Shown: one piece after another, positions 33,635-42,918 of the stretch
How the letters are laid out: every line of letters begins with the position of its first letter
Position numbering within the stretch: position 1 is the stretch's first letter
Assembly (NCBI RefSeq): GCF_001854245.1
Contig: NZ_CP015381.1
Span: forward strand, 3,383,001-3,447,000
Direction of reading: 5' to 3'
Length of the DNA stretch: 64,000 nt
From: Desulfococcus multivorans
Lineage (GTDB): Bacteria > Desulfobacterota > Desulfobacteria > Desulfobacterales > Desulfococcaceae
Position numbers and translations under genes: made by a program
Notes under the pieces: model-generated
Told to the model about the DNA's origin: nothing
What the model saw: only the letters and a program-made list of their open reading frames with translations
Databases searched by the model: none

Positions 33635-33854
33635 TCGGCGGACGGCGACCCAATCCCAGACCACTCGAATCCGGGACATCCGTCAGTACAACGCCAGGGG
33701 TTTTCCACCACCGCATTCTCGGCGAGCGATCAGCGGATCATCCGCCTGTTTCAGGACCGTCATGGGGGACTTTTCCCCCTTTCGGCGGTTTCAGGGCTTG
33801 TCTCCGCCCCGTCGGTCCTGCCGCCACCCGCTGTACTTTCCCTGCAAATAATCC

Positions 33855-33883
33855 TTGAACCCATGATCGATTGATCATATAAT
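33855..33883 (+). promoter_or_regulatory. gyrA promoter with palindromic spacer
   Basis: TTGAAC (33855-33860), 17 bases, perfect TATAAT (33878-33883). The spacer includes ATGATC-GATT-GATCAT (33863-33878), a palindrome overlapping the -10 that could be an operator or a supercoil-sensitive spacer. Start expected near 33890. Confidence 0.7.
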
Positions 33884-33904
33884 CACATGTTTCGATTGTT
33901 CAAC

Positions 33905-34033
33905 TCAACCTTTCGACTTTAGAGATGTCGACCGGAGAACAGTGTCGCCGGGAACGACGAAACCTTTTGAACAATGCATTTCACTGCCGCTTGAATGCAG
34001 TGAAAGGATCAGTCGCCCGACCATGGTAGGGCG
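33905..34033 (+). repeat. Dispersed intergenic repeat, copy c (gyrA leader)
   Basis: TCAACCTTTCGACTTTA (33905-33921) followed by two hairpins. Motif to first hairpin is 74 bases, the same distance as in the copy at 55265, and both have a 9-base loop; the region between shows partial similarity (GTCGACCGG.. versus GTTGACCGG..). Confidence 0.5.
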
Positions 34034-34064
34034 TGCGTCGTTTCAAGAGGATTGAGGACGTCTC

Positions 34065-34108
34065 GCAGGACATCTATCCGTCAGGACATCCATTAGCAGG
34101 ACATCTAT
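34065..34108 (+). repeat. Triplicated SD-like motif at the gyrA start
   Basis: Copies at about 34065-34077, 34081-34093 and 34096-34108 read (G/T)CAGGACATC(T/C)AT. Each carries AGGA; only in the third does the final AT continue as the gyrA ATG. Direct repetition of the ribosome-binding segment could give standby or competing ribosome sites. Confidence 0.6.
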
Positions 34109-36608
34109 GGAACTCACTGGGGAAACCACTGAAAATATGCCCGAAATCAGCATCGAAGCCGAAATGAAGCAGTCCTATCTGGACTATGCCATGAGCGTCA
34201 TCATCGGTCGAGCGTTGCCGGACGTTCGGGACGGCCTCAAGCCGGTTCACCGTCGCGTGTTGTTCGCCATGAACGATCTGAACAACGACTGGAACAAACC
34301 CTACAAAAAGTCCGCCCGCATCGTCGGCGACGTCATCGGTAAATACCACCCTCACGGCGATACGGCTGTTTACGACACCATCGTGCGTATGACCCAGGAT
34401 TTCTCTCTCCGTTACCCTCTCGTTGACGGTCAGGGCAATTTCGGCTCCATTGACGGCGACAGCGCCGCCGCCATGCGATACACGGAGATCCGCATGGCCA
34501 AAATCGCCCATGAGATGCTGACGGACCTGGAAAAGGATACGGTCGACTACGCACCCAACTACGACGAATCGCTCACCGAACCGTCGGTGCTGCCGACCCG
34601 CATCCCGTGTCTCCTCATCAACGGCTCCTCGGGAATCGCCGTGGGCATGGCCACCAACATACCGCCCCACAACCTCACGGAGGTCACAAGCGCCCTCACG
34701 GCACTCATCGACGCCCCCGACATCACCTGCGACGAACTGATGCGGCATATTCCCGGGCCCGATTTTCCGACGGCCGGATTCATATACGGGACCCAGGGCA
34801 TCCGGGAGGCCTACCGTACAGGCAGGGGCATCATCCGCATGCGGGCGAGGGTGACGGTGGAGGAGGAACGGCAGAGCGGCCATCAGACCATCGTGGTCTC
34901 CGAGATCCCTTACCAGGTCAACAAGGCCCGGCTGATCGAAAAAATCGCCGAACTGATAAAGCTCAAACAGATCGAGGGAATCCGGTACGTCCGTGACGAA
35001 TCGGACCGCGATGGTATGCGTATCGCCATAGGGCTCAAGCGGGATCAGGTCCCCGAAATCATCATCAACCAGCTTTACAAGCACACCCAGATGGAATCGA
35101 GCTTCGGCATCATCTTTCTGGCGGTTGCGGGCAACCGGCCCCGCCTCTTCACCCTGAAAGAGCTGCTGGAGCAGTTCATCCTCCACCGCAAGGAGGTCAT
35201 TGTCCGGCGGACCCGTTACGACCTCCGGAAAGCGGAGGAACGGGCCCATATCCTGGAAGGCCTCAAGATCGCCCTCGAGAACCTGGACGACGTGGTGGCC
35301 CTGATCCGCGCATCGAACACGGCCAGGGAAGCCAAGGATCGCCTCATGGAGAGCTTCGGTCTCAGCGCTCTCCAGGCACAGGCCATCCTCGATATGCGGC
35401 TCCAGCGGCTGACCGGACTCGAACAGGAGAAGATCCTCGAGGAGTACGCTCAAATTCTCAAGGACATCAACTGGTTCAAGGAAATCCTCGCCAGCGAGCG
35501 TATCGTCCTCGACATCATCAAAAACGAGCTCGCCGAGGTTCAGGAAAACTTCGGCGACGCCCGCCGCACGGAGATCATCGAGGCCGTCCGGGAGCTGACA
35601 ATGGAGGATATGATCGCCGAAGAAGACATGGTGGTGACCATCTCCAAGGCCGGATATATCAAACGGAACCCCATCACCCTCTATCAAAGCCAGCGCCGGG
35701 GGGGCAAGGGCAAGACCGCCATGGGGACGCGGGAGGAAGACTTCGTCGAGCATCTTTTCGTCGCCTCCACCCACCACACTTTCCTCTTCTTCACCAACCA
35801 GGGAAAGGTCTACTGGTGCAAGGTCTATGAAATCCCCCAGGCCGGCCGCGCCAGCAAGGGAAGGGCTATCGTGAACCTTCTCAATTTCGAGGCCGGTGAA
35901 AAGCTGACCACCGTGCTCGCCGTACCTGAATTCCAGCCGGGATCCTACATCATGATGGCGACCCGCCAGGCCGTCATCAAGAAGACCGATATCATGGCCT
36001 TCAGTCGGCCCAGAGCCGGCGGCATCATCGCGCTGGCCCTTGCGCCCGGAGACGAACTGATCGGAACCCGAATCACCGACGGCACCAACAACGTCTTTCT
36101 GGGGTCTGCATCCGGAAAGTCGATCCGCTTCCATGAATCGGAAATCCGCCCCACGGGCCGCACGGCCAGGGGTGTCCGGGGCATGACCCTCGCCGCCGAC
36201 GATATCCTCGTCGGCATGGAGGTGCTGAGTCACGGCCAGACGCTCTTCACCGCAACGGAGAACGGCTACGGCAAACGGACCCTCATCGACGAATATCCGA
36301 TCCAGCGAAGGGGTGGAAAGGGGGTTATCACCATCAAGACCAGCAAACGGAACGGACAGGTCATCGCCATTCTTCTGGTGGCGGAAGAGGACGAACTCAT
36401 GCTCATGACCGACAGCGGCAAGCTGATTCGCATGCCCGTCTCCGGCATCTCCGTCATCAGCCGAAACACCCAGGGTGTAAAACTGATGGATCTGGACATC
36501 GAAGAGCGGGTTATCGGGGCAGCCCGGCTCGCCGAACAAGAAGACGCCGAGACACCGTCTTCGGACGATGCGGAAGAAGAGGGGGAAATCGACAGCGATG
36601 AGGATTAA
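34107..36608 (+). CDS. gyrA: DNA gyrase subunit A
   Basis: 833 residues, full length. N-terminal breakage-reunion domain with [37 protein letters not shown] (quinolone region; Thr where E. coli has Ser83, Asp87 position kept) and the active-site Tyr in [11 protein letters not shown]. The C-terminal beta-pinwheel has the GyrA box QRRGGKG at about 530 and a second perfect QRRGGKG near 733. An acidic tail ([14 protein letters not shown]) follows. With GyrB it introduces negative supercoils. gyrB is not in the window. The stop overlaps gpsA by 11 bases. Confidence 0.97.
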   Translation: MELTGETTENMPEISIEAEMKQSYLDYAMSVIIGRALPDVRDGLKPVHRRVLFAMNDLNNDWNKPYKKSARIVGDVIGKYHPHGDTAVYDTIVRMTQDFSLRYPLVDGQGNFGSIDGDSAAAMRYTEIRMAKIAHEMLTDLEKDTVDYAPNYDESLTEPSVLPTRIPCLLINGSSGIAVGMATNIPPHNLTEVTSALTALIDAPDITCDELMRHIPGPDFPTAGFIYGTQGIREAYRTGRGIIRMRARVTVEEERQSGHQTIVVSEIPYQVNKARLIEKIAELIKLKQIEGIRYVRDESDRDGMRIAIGLKRDQVPEIIINQLYKHTQMESSFGIIFLAVAGNRPRLFTLKELLEQFILHRKEVIVRRTRYDLRKAEERAHILEGLKIALENLDDVVALIRASNTAREAKDRLMESFGLSALQAQAILDMRLQRLTGLEQEKILEEYAQILKDINWFKEILASERIVLDIIKNELAEVQENFGDARRTEIIEAVRELTMEDMIAEEDMVVTISKAGYIKRNPITLYQSQRRGGKGKTAMGTREEDFVEHLFVASTHHTFLFFTNQGKVYWCKVYEIPQAGRASKGRAIVNLLNFEAGEKLTTVLAVPEFQPGSYIMMATRQAVIKKTDIMAFSRPRAGGIIALALAPGDELIGTRITDGTNNVFLGSASGKSIRFHESEIRPTGRTARGVRGMTLAADDILVGMEVLSHGQTLFTATENGYGKRTLIDEYPIQRRGGKGVITIKTSKRNGQVIAILLVAEEDELMLMTDSGKLIRMPVSGISVISRNTQGVKLMDLDIEERVIGAARLAEQEDAETPSSDDAEEEGEIDSDED

Positions 36609-37629
36609 AGACGTTCATGAAGCAAAAATCGGCGTGATCGGCGGCGGCTCCTGGGGAACCGCCCTGGCCAACCTTCTGGGAACCAAGGGATATCCCGTCG
36701 ATTTCTGGGTGTTCGAGTCGGAGGTGAAAGACGCCATTATCCGGGAGCGGGAAAACACGCTCTTTCTGCCCGGCATCCCGCTGTCGGAGAATCTCTTCCC
36801 CTCCAATGATCTATCGGCTGTCGCATCCGATAAGGACCTCATCCTGATCGTGGTCCCATCCCACGTGATGCGGGAAGTATCCCTCAAGATCGCCGACATC
36901 GTCTCCGAGAAAAGCGTCGTGGTATCGGCATCCAAAGGCATCGAAAATCTGACGCACCTGACCATGTCTGGCATCCTCAGGGAAACATTGAACCGTATTC
37001 CCGAATCCCATCTCGCCGCTCTCTCCGGACCCAGTTTCGCACGGGAGGTGGCTATGGGCCTCCCTACGGTGGTGACAGTGGCAGCCAAGGACAAGGCCGT
37101 GGCCGCCTTTGTCCAGCAGGTCTTCGCAACCCCCGTTTTCCGGGTCTACACCAATGAAGACCTCATCGGCGTAGAGTTGGGCGGATCCGTCAAGAACGTC
37201 ATCGCCATCGCCGCGGGCATTCTCGACGGGCTGGAGCTGGGCCTCAACACGCGAGCGGCCCTCATCACCCGGGGGCTCACGGAGATGCGCCGCCTGGGCG
37301 TCAAGATGGGCGCCAACCCGAGAACTTTCACCGGAACGGCGGGCATCGGCGACCTGGTGCTGACCTGCACCGGAGATCTGAGCCGAAACCACACGGTGGG
37401 AAAAAAAATCGGGCAGGGTATGAAACTGACGGAAATCCTCGCTGAAATGCGGATGGTGGCCGAAGGGGTCAAGACCGCGAAATCGGTCTACAACCTTTCA
37501 CGAAAGCTGGGGGTGGAGATGCCGATATGCCATGAAATCTACCACATCCTATACGAAAACGTGCCGCCGAAGGAGGCCCTCCATCGCCTCATGACCCGGG
37601 ACCTCAGAGATGAGCTGGATGAATCCTGA
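36598..37629 (+). CDS. gpsA: NAD(P)+-dependent glycerol-3-phosphate dehydrogenase
   Basis: 343 residues from the ATG at 36598, which overlaps the gyrA end and has GGGGGAAA upstream. N-terminal Rossmann motif [45 protein letters not shown] and the C-terminal [20 protein letters not shown] with the catalytic Lys are all present. It makes sn-glycerol-3-phosphate for phospholipids. The location in a gyrA-gpsA-radC run gives no functional link beyond co-transcription. Confidence 0.95.
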   Translation: MRIKDVHEAKIGVIGGGSWGTALANLLGTKGYPVDFWVFESEVKDAIIRERENTLFLPGIPLSENLFPSNDLSAVASDKDLILIVVPSHVMREVSLKIADIVSEKSVVVSASKGIENLTHLTMSGILRETLNRIPESHLAALSGPSFAREVAMGLPTVVTVAAKDKAVAAFVQQVFATPVFRVYTNEDLIGVELGGSVKNVIAIAAGILDGLELGLNTRAALITRGLTEMRRLGVKMGANPRTFTGTAGIGDLVLTCTGDLSRNHTVGKKIGQGMKLTEILAEMRMVAEGVKTAKSVYNLSRKLGVEMPICHEIYHILYENVPPKEALHRLMTRDLRDELDES

Positions 37630-37697
37630 GCGCCCCATGCCGGCGGGTATCCGCGCCTGCCGGATCCGACCCGACGAAACCGGCCGGGAAAGGCGTC

Positions 37698-38420
37698 ATG
37701 GCTGAACGGAAGACGCACAAGGGCGACGGCCACAGAAGGCGTCTGCGGGAACGCTTTCTCAATTCGGGGCTTTCAGGGTTTCACGATTACGAGGTCATCG
37801 AACTGCTCCTGACCCTGGCCACCCCGCGACGGGATTGCAAGGAGATCGCCAAGGCCGCCCTGAAACGATTCAAGACCCTCCAGGGGGTCCTGGAAGCATC
37901 CCCCGGTGAACTCTGCGAAATCGACGGCCTCGGCCCCGTCAACATCTTCGGCATCCGCCTCATCAAGGAGGTGGCCGATCGTTTCCTCAAGGAAAGGATG
38001 CTTGGGAAAGACCCGATCCGAAACGCCCGGGAGGTGTTCGACTATCTTTACTACAACATGAAAGACAAGCACCGCGAACGGTTCAAGGTCATCTATCTGG
38101 ACGTCCGAAACCAGATCCTGGCTGCGGAGACTCTTTTCGAGGGCACTCTTACCTCGGGCGCCGTCTACCCCCGCGAGGTCGTGCAACAGGCCTTGACGCA
38201 CCGCGCCGCGGCGCTGATTTTCGCCCACAACCATCCTTCCGGGGACCCCAAGCCGTCCCCCGAGGACGTGGCCATTACCCGGCAGCTCCTGTTCGCCTGC
38301 AAGGTGGTGGGCATCACGGTTCACGAGCACCTCGTCATCGGCGACAACCGCTACTTCAGCTTCGCCGACGAGGGCTACATCGCGGACATGAATCGGGAAT
38401 TCGAGCGATATGGCGCCTGA
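37698..38420 (+). CDS. radC: RadC-family JAB-domain protein
   Basis: 240 residues. N-terminal helix-hairpin-helix region (LGPVNIFGIRLIKEVADRFL near 75-95) and a C-terminal MPN/JAMM metalloprotease-like domain with FAHNHPSGDPKPSPEDVAIT and an upstream Glu in LFEGTL. Named for DNA repair, but its role is doubtful; the JAMM zinc ligands are intact. ATG at 37698 after GGGAAAGG. It follows gpsA by 68 bases. Confidence 0.92.
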   Translation: MAERKTHKGDGHRRRLRERFLNSGLSGFHDYEVIELLLTLATPRRDCKEIAKAALKRFKTLQGVLEASPGELCEIDGLGPVNIFGIRLIKEVADRFLKERMLGKDPIRNAREVFDYLYYNMKDKHRERFKVIYLDVRNQILAAETLFEGTLTSGAVYPREVVQQALTHRAAALIFAHNHPSGDPKPSPEDVAITRQLLFACKVVGITVHEHLVIGDNRYFSFADEGYIADMNREFERYGA

Positions 38421-38604
38421 TGGATCCGCCGGAAGTCAACCTCCGGAAGGATTCACGAAACGTTCGGGATTCAGGCATGAAAGTTCCAATTAATTCGGCG
38501 TAATCGGGGCTGGCTCCGACGACAGGAGATCGACCCGGGGCAATCACCGAATTTTTCAGAGAACCGCCGATTCCTAAACGCCGCGACGTCGGAGGCAGAT
38601 CATC

Positions 38605-38916
38605 ATGAAAATATCAACGGAACGCCCATCCTGCTACGGAGACCTCGACACCGTCTTCCCCATGGCGCAGGACGGTCTTCGGGCATCACCGGATGCCTGT
38701 CTGGCCTGCCCCCACAAGACCGAATGCCTTAGAAATGCTCTCAAAGGCGCCCGGGGAATGACGGTCCGCGACGAAAAGATCGATCGGGCCTACGCATCGG
38801 GCACCATGGGCTTCTTCGAACGCTGGTCGAGAAAGAAGGCGATTCATCGCCGAATGAAACAGAGCACATCCAACAAAGGAGAGGATCGTGAAAACCATTC
38901 AATCGATCGATCTTGA
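38605..38916 (+). CDS. Small four-cysteine protein with WhiB-like signature
   Basis: 103 residues, strong GGAGG ribosome site. Cysteines at 10, 32, 35 and 41 (CYGDLDTVFP ... CLACPHKTECLRNAL) give C-X21-C-X2-C-X5-C, the same spacing as the [4Fe-4S] ligands of actinobacterial WhiB regulators, including the nearby FP, CP and CL..AL residues. The WhiB glycine turn (G[VI]WGG) is missing; the tail is basic (RWSRKKAIHRRMK). A redox or NO-sensing DNA-binding role is possible but unproven. The 3' end overlaps pgk by 29 bases, so the two are translationally coupled. Confidence 0.7.
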   Translation: MKISTERPSCYGDLDTVFPMAQDGLRASPDACLACPHKTECLRNALKGARGMTVRDEKIDRAYASGTMGFFERWSRKKAIHRRMKQSTSNKGEDRENHSIDRS

Positions 38917-40087
38917 CGGCAAACGCGTACTCGTCCGGGTGGACTTCAACGTCCCTTTGAACAAGGAAGGCCGGATCACGGACGATGCGCGCATCCAGGG
39001 CGCTCTGCCGACGCTTCGATATGTCGTGGAGCACGGTGCCCGGTTGATTGTCGCCTCCCATCTGGGGCGGCCCAAAGGACGTCGGGTACCGGAATTCAGC
39101 CTTGCTCCGGTGGCCGAACGGCTGACGTTACTGCTCGAACGGAGGGTCCGCCTGGCCGAGGACTGCATCGGACCCGGCGCCGCCGCCGCTGTCGACGGCA
39201 TGGCCGACGGTGATGTCGTGCTGTTGGAAAACCTCCGCTATCACGAGGGCGAGCAGAAAAACGATCCGGTCTTTGCCGAGGCCCTCGCCGCCCTGTGCGA
39301 CGTCTACGTCAACGACGCCTTTGCCGTCTGCCACCGTGCCCATGCATCGGTTGCGGCCGTTACACGGTTTGCGCCGATTTCCGTTGCCGGCTTTCTCCTG
39401 CAGAAAGAGCTCGAGTATTTCGGCAAGGCCATGAACAATCCACGACGCCCGCTGGTGGCCGTGGTGGGCGGCGCGAAAGTGTCCAGCAAGCTCGCAGCCC
39501 TCGAACGAATGCTCGAAAAGGTGGATCGGATCATCATCGGCGGGGCCATGGCCAACACGTTTCTGAAACACTCAGGCGTCGATGTGGGCGCCTCTCTGGT
39601 TGAGGACGACATGGTAGCGGCCGCGGGAACCCTGAAGGCGACCTGCGCCCAAAAGGGCATCGGGCTCTTTCTGCCGGTGGACGTGATTGCAGGGGACCGC
39701 TTCGACCCCGGAGCCGAGACCCGGATCGTGCCGGCCGGAGAAATTCCGTCGGGATGGATGGCCCTGGACATCGGTCCCGAGACCGCCCGCCGTTATGCCG
39801 AAGCCCTCGCGGATGCCGGCACCGTGGTCTGGAACGGACCCATGGGCGCCTTCGAGATGGCACCCTTCAGCCGGGGCACCACGGCCATCGCCGAATGCAT
39901 CGCCGGCCTGGACGCCCTGACCATCGTGGGGGGCGGCGACACGAACGCCGCCGTCCACCAAGCCGACGTCACCGATCGAATCGGCTATATCTCCACCGGG
40001 GGAGGAGCGTTTCTCACACTCCTGGAGGGGAATCCCCTGCCGGCGATCCAGGCTCTGGAGGCGGTCGACACCAACCCCGCGGCATAG
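38888..40087 (+). CDS. pgk: Phosphoglycerate kinase
   Basis: 399 residues, GTG start with AAAGGAGAGG ahead. RVLVRVDFNVPLNKEGRITD, LIVASHLGRPKG, LENLRYHEGEQKND and AVVGGAKVSSKLAALERML in the N-terminal domain, WNGPMGAFEMAPFSRGTTAI and GGGDTNAAV in the nucleotide domain: a complete enzyme. It interconverts 1,3-bisphosphoglycerate and 3-phosphoglycerate. The start lies inside the WhiB-like gene; gap is not present there (neighbouring gap genes are absent). An unknown gene follows 11 bases later. Confidence 0.97.
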   Translation: MKTIQSIDLDGKRVLVRVDFNVPLNKEGRITDDARIQGALPTLRYVVEHGARLIVASHLGRPKGRRVPEFSLAPVAERLTLLLERRVRLAEDCIGPGAAAAVDGMADGDVVLLENLRYHEGEQKNDPVFAEALAALCDVYVNDAFAVCHRAHASVAAVTRFAPISVAGFLLQKELEYFGKAMNNPRRPLVAVVGGAKVSSKLAALERMLEKVDRIIIGGAMANTFLKHSGVDVGASLVEDDMVAAAGTLKATCAQKGIGLFLPVDVIAGDRFDPGAETRIVPAGEIPSGWMALDIGPETARRYAEALADAGTVVWNGPMGAFEMAPFSRGTTAIAECIAGLDALTIVGGGDTNAAVHQADVTDRIGYISTGGGAFLTLLEGNPLPAIQALEAVDTNPAA

Positions 40088-40098
40088 GAGGGCGGCTT

Positions 40099-41160
40099 TT
40101 GGCATTCTGGAGCGTCCGGGAGGAACTGAGTCAGGAGAACCGGCTGCGTCGGTCGTATTACGAACTGCTGCGGGATGAGATGGATCAGTACATGATCGAA
40201 TACGGGCTCATCGAATCCTACCGGAATTTCTGCGATCAGGGAGAGGCATACCCATTCGTGGAAAAGCGGGAACTCAAGCCCCGCGCCATCCTCCCTGACG
40301 TGGAATACAAATGCCAGAACGCCTTTCTCGTCATCTTCGTGGAAGACACCATACCCGACATTCTCAAGAAGTATATCCGATTTTTCGATGCCAACAAGAC
40401 CACCAAAGGGAATCTCCTCCGGACGAAAGCCCTTCCCCTGAGCGGTGAGTTCGATCGATATCACAAATACCTGGAATCGGCCCGTTTCACTGATTTTCTG
40501 AGGATTCTCCTCCCGGTCGATTACGCGCTTTTGATCCAGCGGGACCCCGCAAGCCGATCCAAAAACCGGTATCTTCTTTCTCATTTCCACGTCCGCATCG
40601 ACTGGCCCATCGCCGATGCGGCCGAAAACCTCGCCCAACACCTCCGCTACATATCCAAGGATCTCTATGAAAAAGGGGACAAGTACGCCGAGGACATCCA
40701 GAAAAAATTTTTCGAATACTACGGGCTGCCGGTCATGGTCGGCGGACGGCGGACCGCCGCGTGCGTGGCCGCCCAGTATCTCCGCCGGATTCCCTGCATC
40801 AGCACCATCTACGCCGGGAGCAGCGAATCCCGGGCGCTGATGCGTTTTTCCGAGCGGGGGGTCTCCAAAACGGTGCTGATGAAGTTCTCTGAAGAAGAAA
40901 TCCGACAGATATCCGAAACCCGAAACATCAATATCCGCTCTTTCAAAAAACATTATGTCACGGCCAGGGAGGGCGGCGGCGGCATCTGCATTTTCCAGGC
41001 CTCCTATGCCTACAACAATCCCGCACGACCGCCGGAGGACGGCAAACTCCGGGAGATCAAGCCCGACCTGAACTGGCTCAGCGTTGACGCCCAGCAGGTT
41101 CTTCCCAAGCCTGGGGTTCGCCAGTACCCGCCGCTGCCGCTCAACATCATTTATTCCTGA
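40099..41160 (+). CDS. Hypothetical protein, 353 aa
   Basis: TTG start chosen because AGGAGGG lies 7-8 bases upstream, overlapping the end of pgk. The first ATG lies about 30 codons in. No membrane segment, signal peptide or known motif recognised. Features: an N-terminal charged helical stretch (SVREELSQENRLRRSYYELL), a mixed alpha/beta middle (CQNAFLVIFVEDTIPDILKK), a GGRRTAACVAAQYLRRIP stretch resembling a small-molecule or nucleotide loop and a glycine run EGGGGICIFQ. A soluble cytoplasmic protein transcribed with pgk. Function unknown. Confidence 0.75.
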   Translation: MAFWSVREELSQENRLRRSYYELLRDEMDQYMIEYGLIESYRNFCDQGEAYPFVEKRELKPRAILPDVEYKCQNAFLVIFVEDTIPDILKKYIRFFDANKTTKGNLLRTKALPLSGEFDRYHKYLESARFTDFLRILLPVDYALLIQRDPASRSKNRYLLSHFHVRIDWPIADAAENLAQHLRYISKDLYEKGDKYAEDIQKKFFEYYGLPVMVGGRRTAACVAAQYLRRIPCISTIYAGSSESRALMRFSERGVSKTVLMKFSEEEIRQISETRNINIRSFKKHYVTAREGGGGICIFQASYAYNNPARPPEDGKLREIKPDLNWLSVDAQQVLPKPGVRQYPPLPLNIIYS

Positions 41161-41657
41161 TCGCTGCTTTCTTCGGCGCTGTCCGGGGTGTCGTTCCCAA
41201 GCGCCAGAATCATGGCGTTTTCATCGCAGTTGGGAAATTGGACACAGGTGATGCAATCGCTCCAGATTTTGAGGGGCAACGCCGCACGGTCAATGGGTAC
41301 GAACCCGAGCCGCCTGAAGAACCCCGGCCGATAGGTCAGGGTGAATACACGCCGGATGCGGTAACGCCGGGCTTCGTCAAGGGCCTTCTCAGTCAGTCGC
41401 GTCCCGATCTTCCGCCCTCCGAACTCGGGCAGGACCGCCAGCGACCGGATCTCCGCCAGGTCTGCCCAGCAAAACTGCAGTGCGCAACACCCGACAATGC
41501 CGGCGCCGCCTTCGTCATCCTCGCACACCCAGAAATCCCGAAGATGATCGTAAAGCCGGCTGAGGGGACGCGGCAACAGTTCCCCCTTCAGGCCGTAATA
41601 CTGAAGCAGGCGGTGGATCCGGGGGACATCATTGATGACGGCTTTTCTGATGATCAT
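41151..41657 (-). CDS. GNAT N-acetyltransferase (N-acetylglutamate synthase-like)
   Basis: 168 residues from the ATG at 41657. MIIRKAVINDVPRIHRLLQY, the ADLAEIRSLAVLPEFGGRKI acetyl-CoA strand and loop (V/L-x-P-x5-G-x-G/A variant GGRKIG) and FTLTYRPGFFRRLGFVPI give the GNAT fold; the last motif resembles the ArgA-type NAGS of sulfate reducers. Whether it makes N-acetylglutamate is uncertain. Its 3' end overlaps the convergent hypothetical gene by 10 bases. The upstream mrpG is in the same direction, 33 bases away. Confidence 0.83.
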   Translation of the reverse strand: MIIRKAVINDVPRIHRLLQYYGLKGELLPRPLSRLYDHLRDFWVCEDDEGGAGIVGCCALQFCWADLAEIRSLAVLPEFGGRKIGTRLTEKALDEARRYRIRRVFTLTYRPGFFRRLGFVPIDRAALPLKIWSDCITCVQFPNCDENAMILALGNDTPDSAEESSDQE

Positions 41658-41690
41658 TTTCGATACGATGCTCCATAGCAAGGTCGGAAC

Positions 41691-42071
41691 TCAAGGCTTC
41701 CGGTTATACGGCCGCGGGTCGGCGGCGCCGCGCTCCTCCGGCCCCGCCGGATCGACGCCGCGATCCCCTTCCATCTCCCCCTTCATGGGAAGACCGAGGT
41801 GGTAGGCGGCCGAGGCCAGGGCATGGGCGGTCACCGCCCCGGTCACCAGAAGAAAGAAGACCAGAAAAAGCCCCTTTCCCCATCCCAGGGGGGTGTGGAT
41901 CACCGCGGCAATCAGCAGAAAGACCACCCCGAAGACCCCGACCTTCCCCGTGGCGTGCAGCCGGGTGTAAACGTCGGGCAGGCGGATGAACCCCAGCACG
42001 CCGACTATCGAAAAAAACGTCCCGACGACGACAGCGGCGGCGGCGAGGTATTGAAGGATGTCACTGTCCAT
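41691..42071 (-). CDS. mrpG: Na+/H+ antiporter subunit MrpG (MnhG)
   Basis: 126 residues; three hydrophobic segments with FFSIVGVLGFIRLPDVYTRL and LHATGKVGVFGVVFLLIAAV, the MnhG signature. A polar tail (residues 100-126) is a little longer than usual. Last gene of the mrp operon, read from 47719 downward. Confidence 0.92.
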   Translation of the reverse strand: MDSDILQYLAAAAVVVGTFFSIVGVLGFIRLPDVYTRLHATGKVGVFGVVFLLIAAVIHTPLGWGKGLFLVFFLLVTGAVTAHALASAAYHLGLPMKGEMEGDRGVDPAGPEERGAADPRPYNRKP

Positions 42072-42081
42072 GTCCGCTCCT

Positions 42082-42357
42082 TTAAAACATTTTATCGTCC
42101 GCCAGATATTTCGCCAGGGCCACGCTCCCCACGAAGCTCAGCACCGCCAGGGCCAGCGCCACGTCGATATAGACGCTCTGTCGGTAGATGAGGGAAACCA
42201 GCACCAGCACCGCCAGGGTCAGTGTGCCCAGGAGGTCGAAGCCGATCAGGCGGTCGACGACGTTCTCACCGCCCCACAGATGTCGCAGGGCGATTCCCAT
42301 CAGAATAACATGAATCAACAGGGAAATGTATAATATGATATCGAAAACCGGTGTCAT
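42082..42357 (-). CDS. mrpF: Na+/H+ antiporter subunit MrpF (MnhF)
   Basis: 91 residues, three hydrophobic segments. LGTLTLAVLVLVSLIYRQ and VYIDVALALAVLSFVGSVAL match MnhF, with GGENVVDRLIGFDLL in the preceding helix turn. It lies 10 bases upstream of mrpG. A gap of about 67 bases to mrpE is larger than other gaps in the operon. Confidence 0.92.
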   Translation of the reverse strand: MTPVFDIILYISLLIHVILMGIALRHLWGGENVVDRLIGFDLLGTLTLAVLVLVSLIYRQSVYIDVALALAVLSFVGSVALAKYLADDKMF

Positions 42358-42424
42358 ATGTCTTCCTTTCCGGCAGGACCCGCTCCCCCGGAAGGTCCCC
42401 GTTTCCGGCGCTTCAAAACGCTCT

Positions 42425-42916
42425 TCAGGGCGGCGACAGAAAGATGCGATGAAGAAGCGCCTCCCGGGTTTTCTGGGCTCGGAAAAGCCCCTCGGCGGCT
42501 GCGGAGACGTTCAGACAATGGGTGTACATGACGCCGTCTCTGCCGATGCCCACCACCAACTGTCCGGGCGTGAGCGTGACGGCATGGGCGCTGAGGGCTC
42601 TCCCCAGGTCGGACCGGCAATCCGACGGCACCGCCACGATTCCCGGCTGGATGGGCATTTCAGGCGAAAGGACGATTCCGGCCACCTGGATCCCGCTTTT
42701 CAGGAGATCAAAACCGAGTATGCCGACGTACTGAACGATTGCCGGGACCGCCGTCAGAAATCCTGTACATTTCCGCTCACCCGACAGACGGGGGAGGAGC
42801 GCCATCACCCCTGCGGCAATGGCCGTTCCCAGAATGACGTTGTCCGGTTCCAGATTCGCGGACAACACCAGATACGCCACCAGTAAGGGGATTAAAATCC
42901 GCATGTAACAGGTCAT
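42425..42916 (-). CDS. mrpE: Na+/H+ antiporter subunit MrpE (MnhE)
   Basis: 163 residues from the ATG at 42916, which follows GGAGG. Two N-terminal membrane segments (MRILIPLLVAYLVLSANLEP) and the MnhE block LANSITLTPG-like sequence HAVTLTPGQLVVGIGRDGVM. MrpE helps assemble or stabilise the complex. Only 2 bases separate it from mrpD. Confidence 0.9.
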   Translation of the reverse strand: MTCYMRILIPLLVAYLVLSANLEPDNVILGTAIAAGVMALLPRLSGERKCTGFLTAVPAIVQYVGILGFDLLKSGIQVAGIVLSPEMPIQPGIVAVPSDCRSDLGRALSAHAVTLTPGQLVVGIGRDGVMYTHCLNVSAAAEGLFRAQKTREALLHRIFLSPP

Positions 42917-42918
42917 CG

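Larger units (their letters stand above)
33635..34106 (+). promoter_or_regulatory. gyrA upstream region with long structured leader
   Basis: 472 bases without a gene. From about 33855 it holds the gyrA promoter, then a leader of about 215 bases containing the dispersed motif (33905-33921), a 9-bp hairpin (33979-33987 with 33997-34005, 9-base loop), a second hairpin (34014-34018 with 34029-34033) and three copies of a CAGGACATC(T/C)AT motif running into the gyrA start. In 33635-33850 I see nothing definite. Confidence 0.6.

Noticed and set aside
34074-36539. An 821-codon open frame antisense to gyrA
   Set aside because: Its composition mirrors gyrA codon bias on the other strand and the peptide has no recognisable domain; high GC makes such frames common.
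42354-42620. An 88-codon minus-strand frame between mrpE and mrpF
   Set aside because: Arginine-rich shadow of mrpE in another frame; no hydrophobic segments expected for an Mrp subunit.
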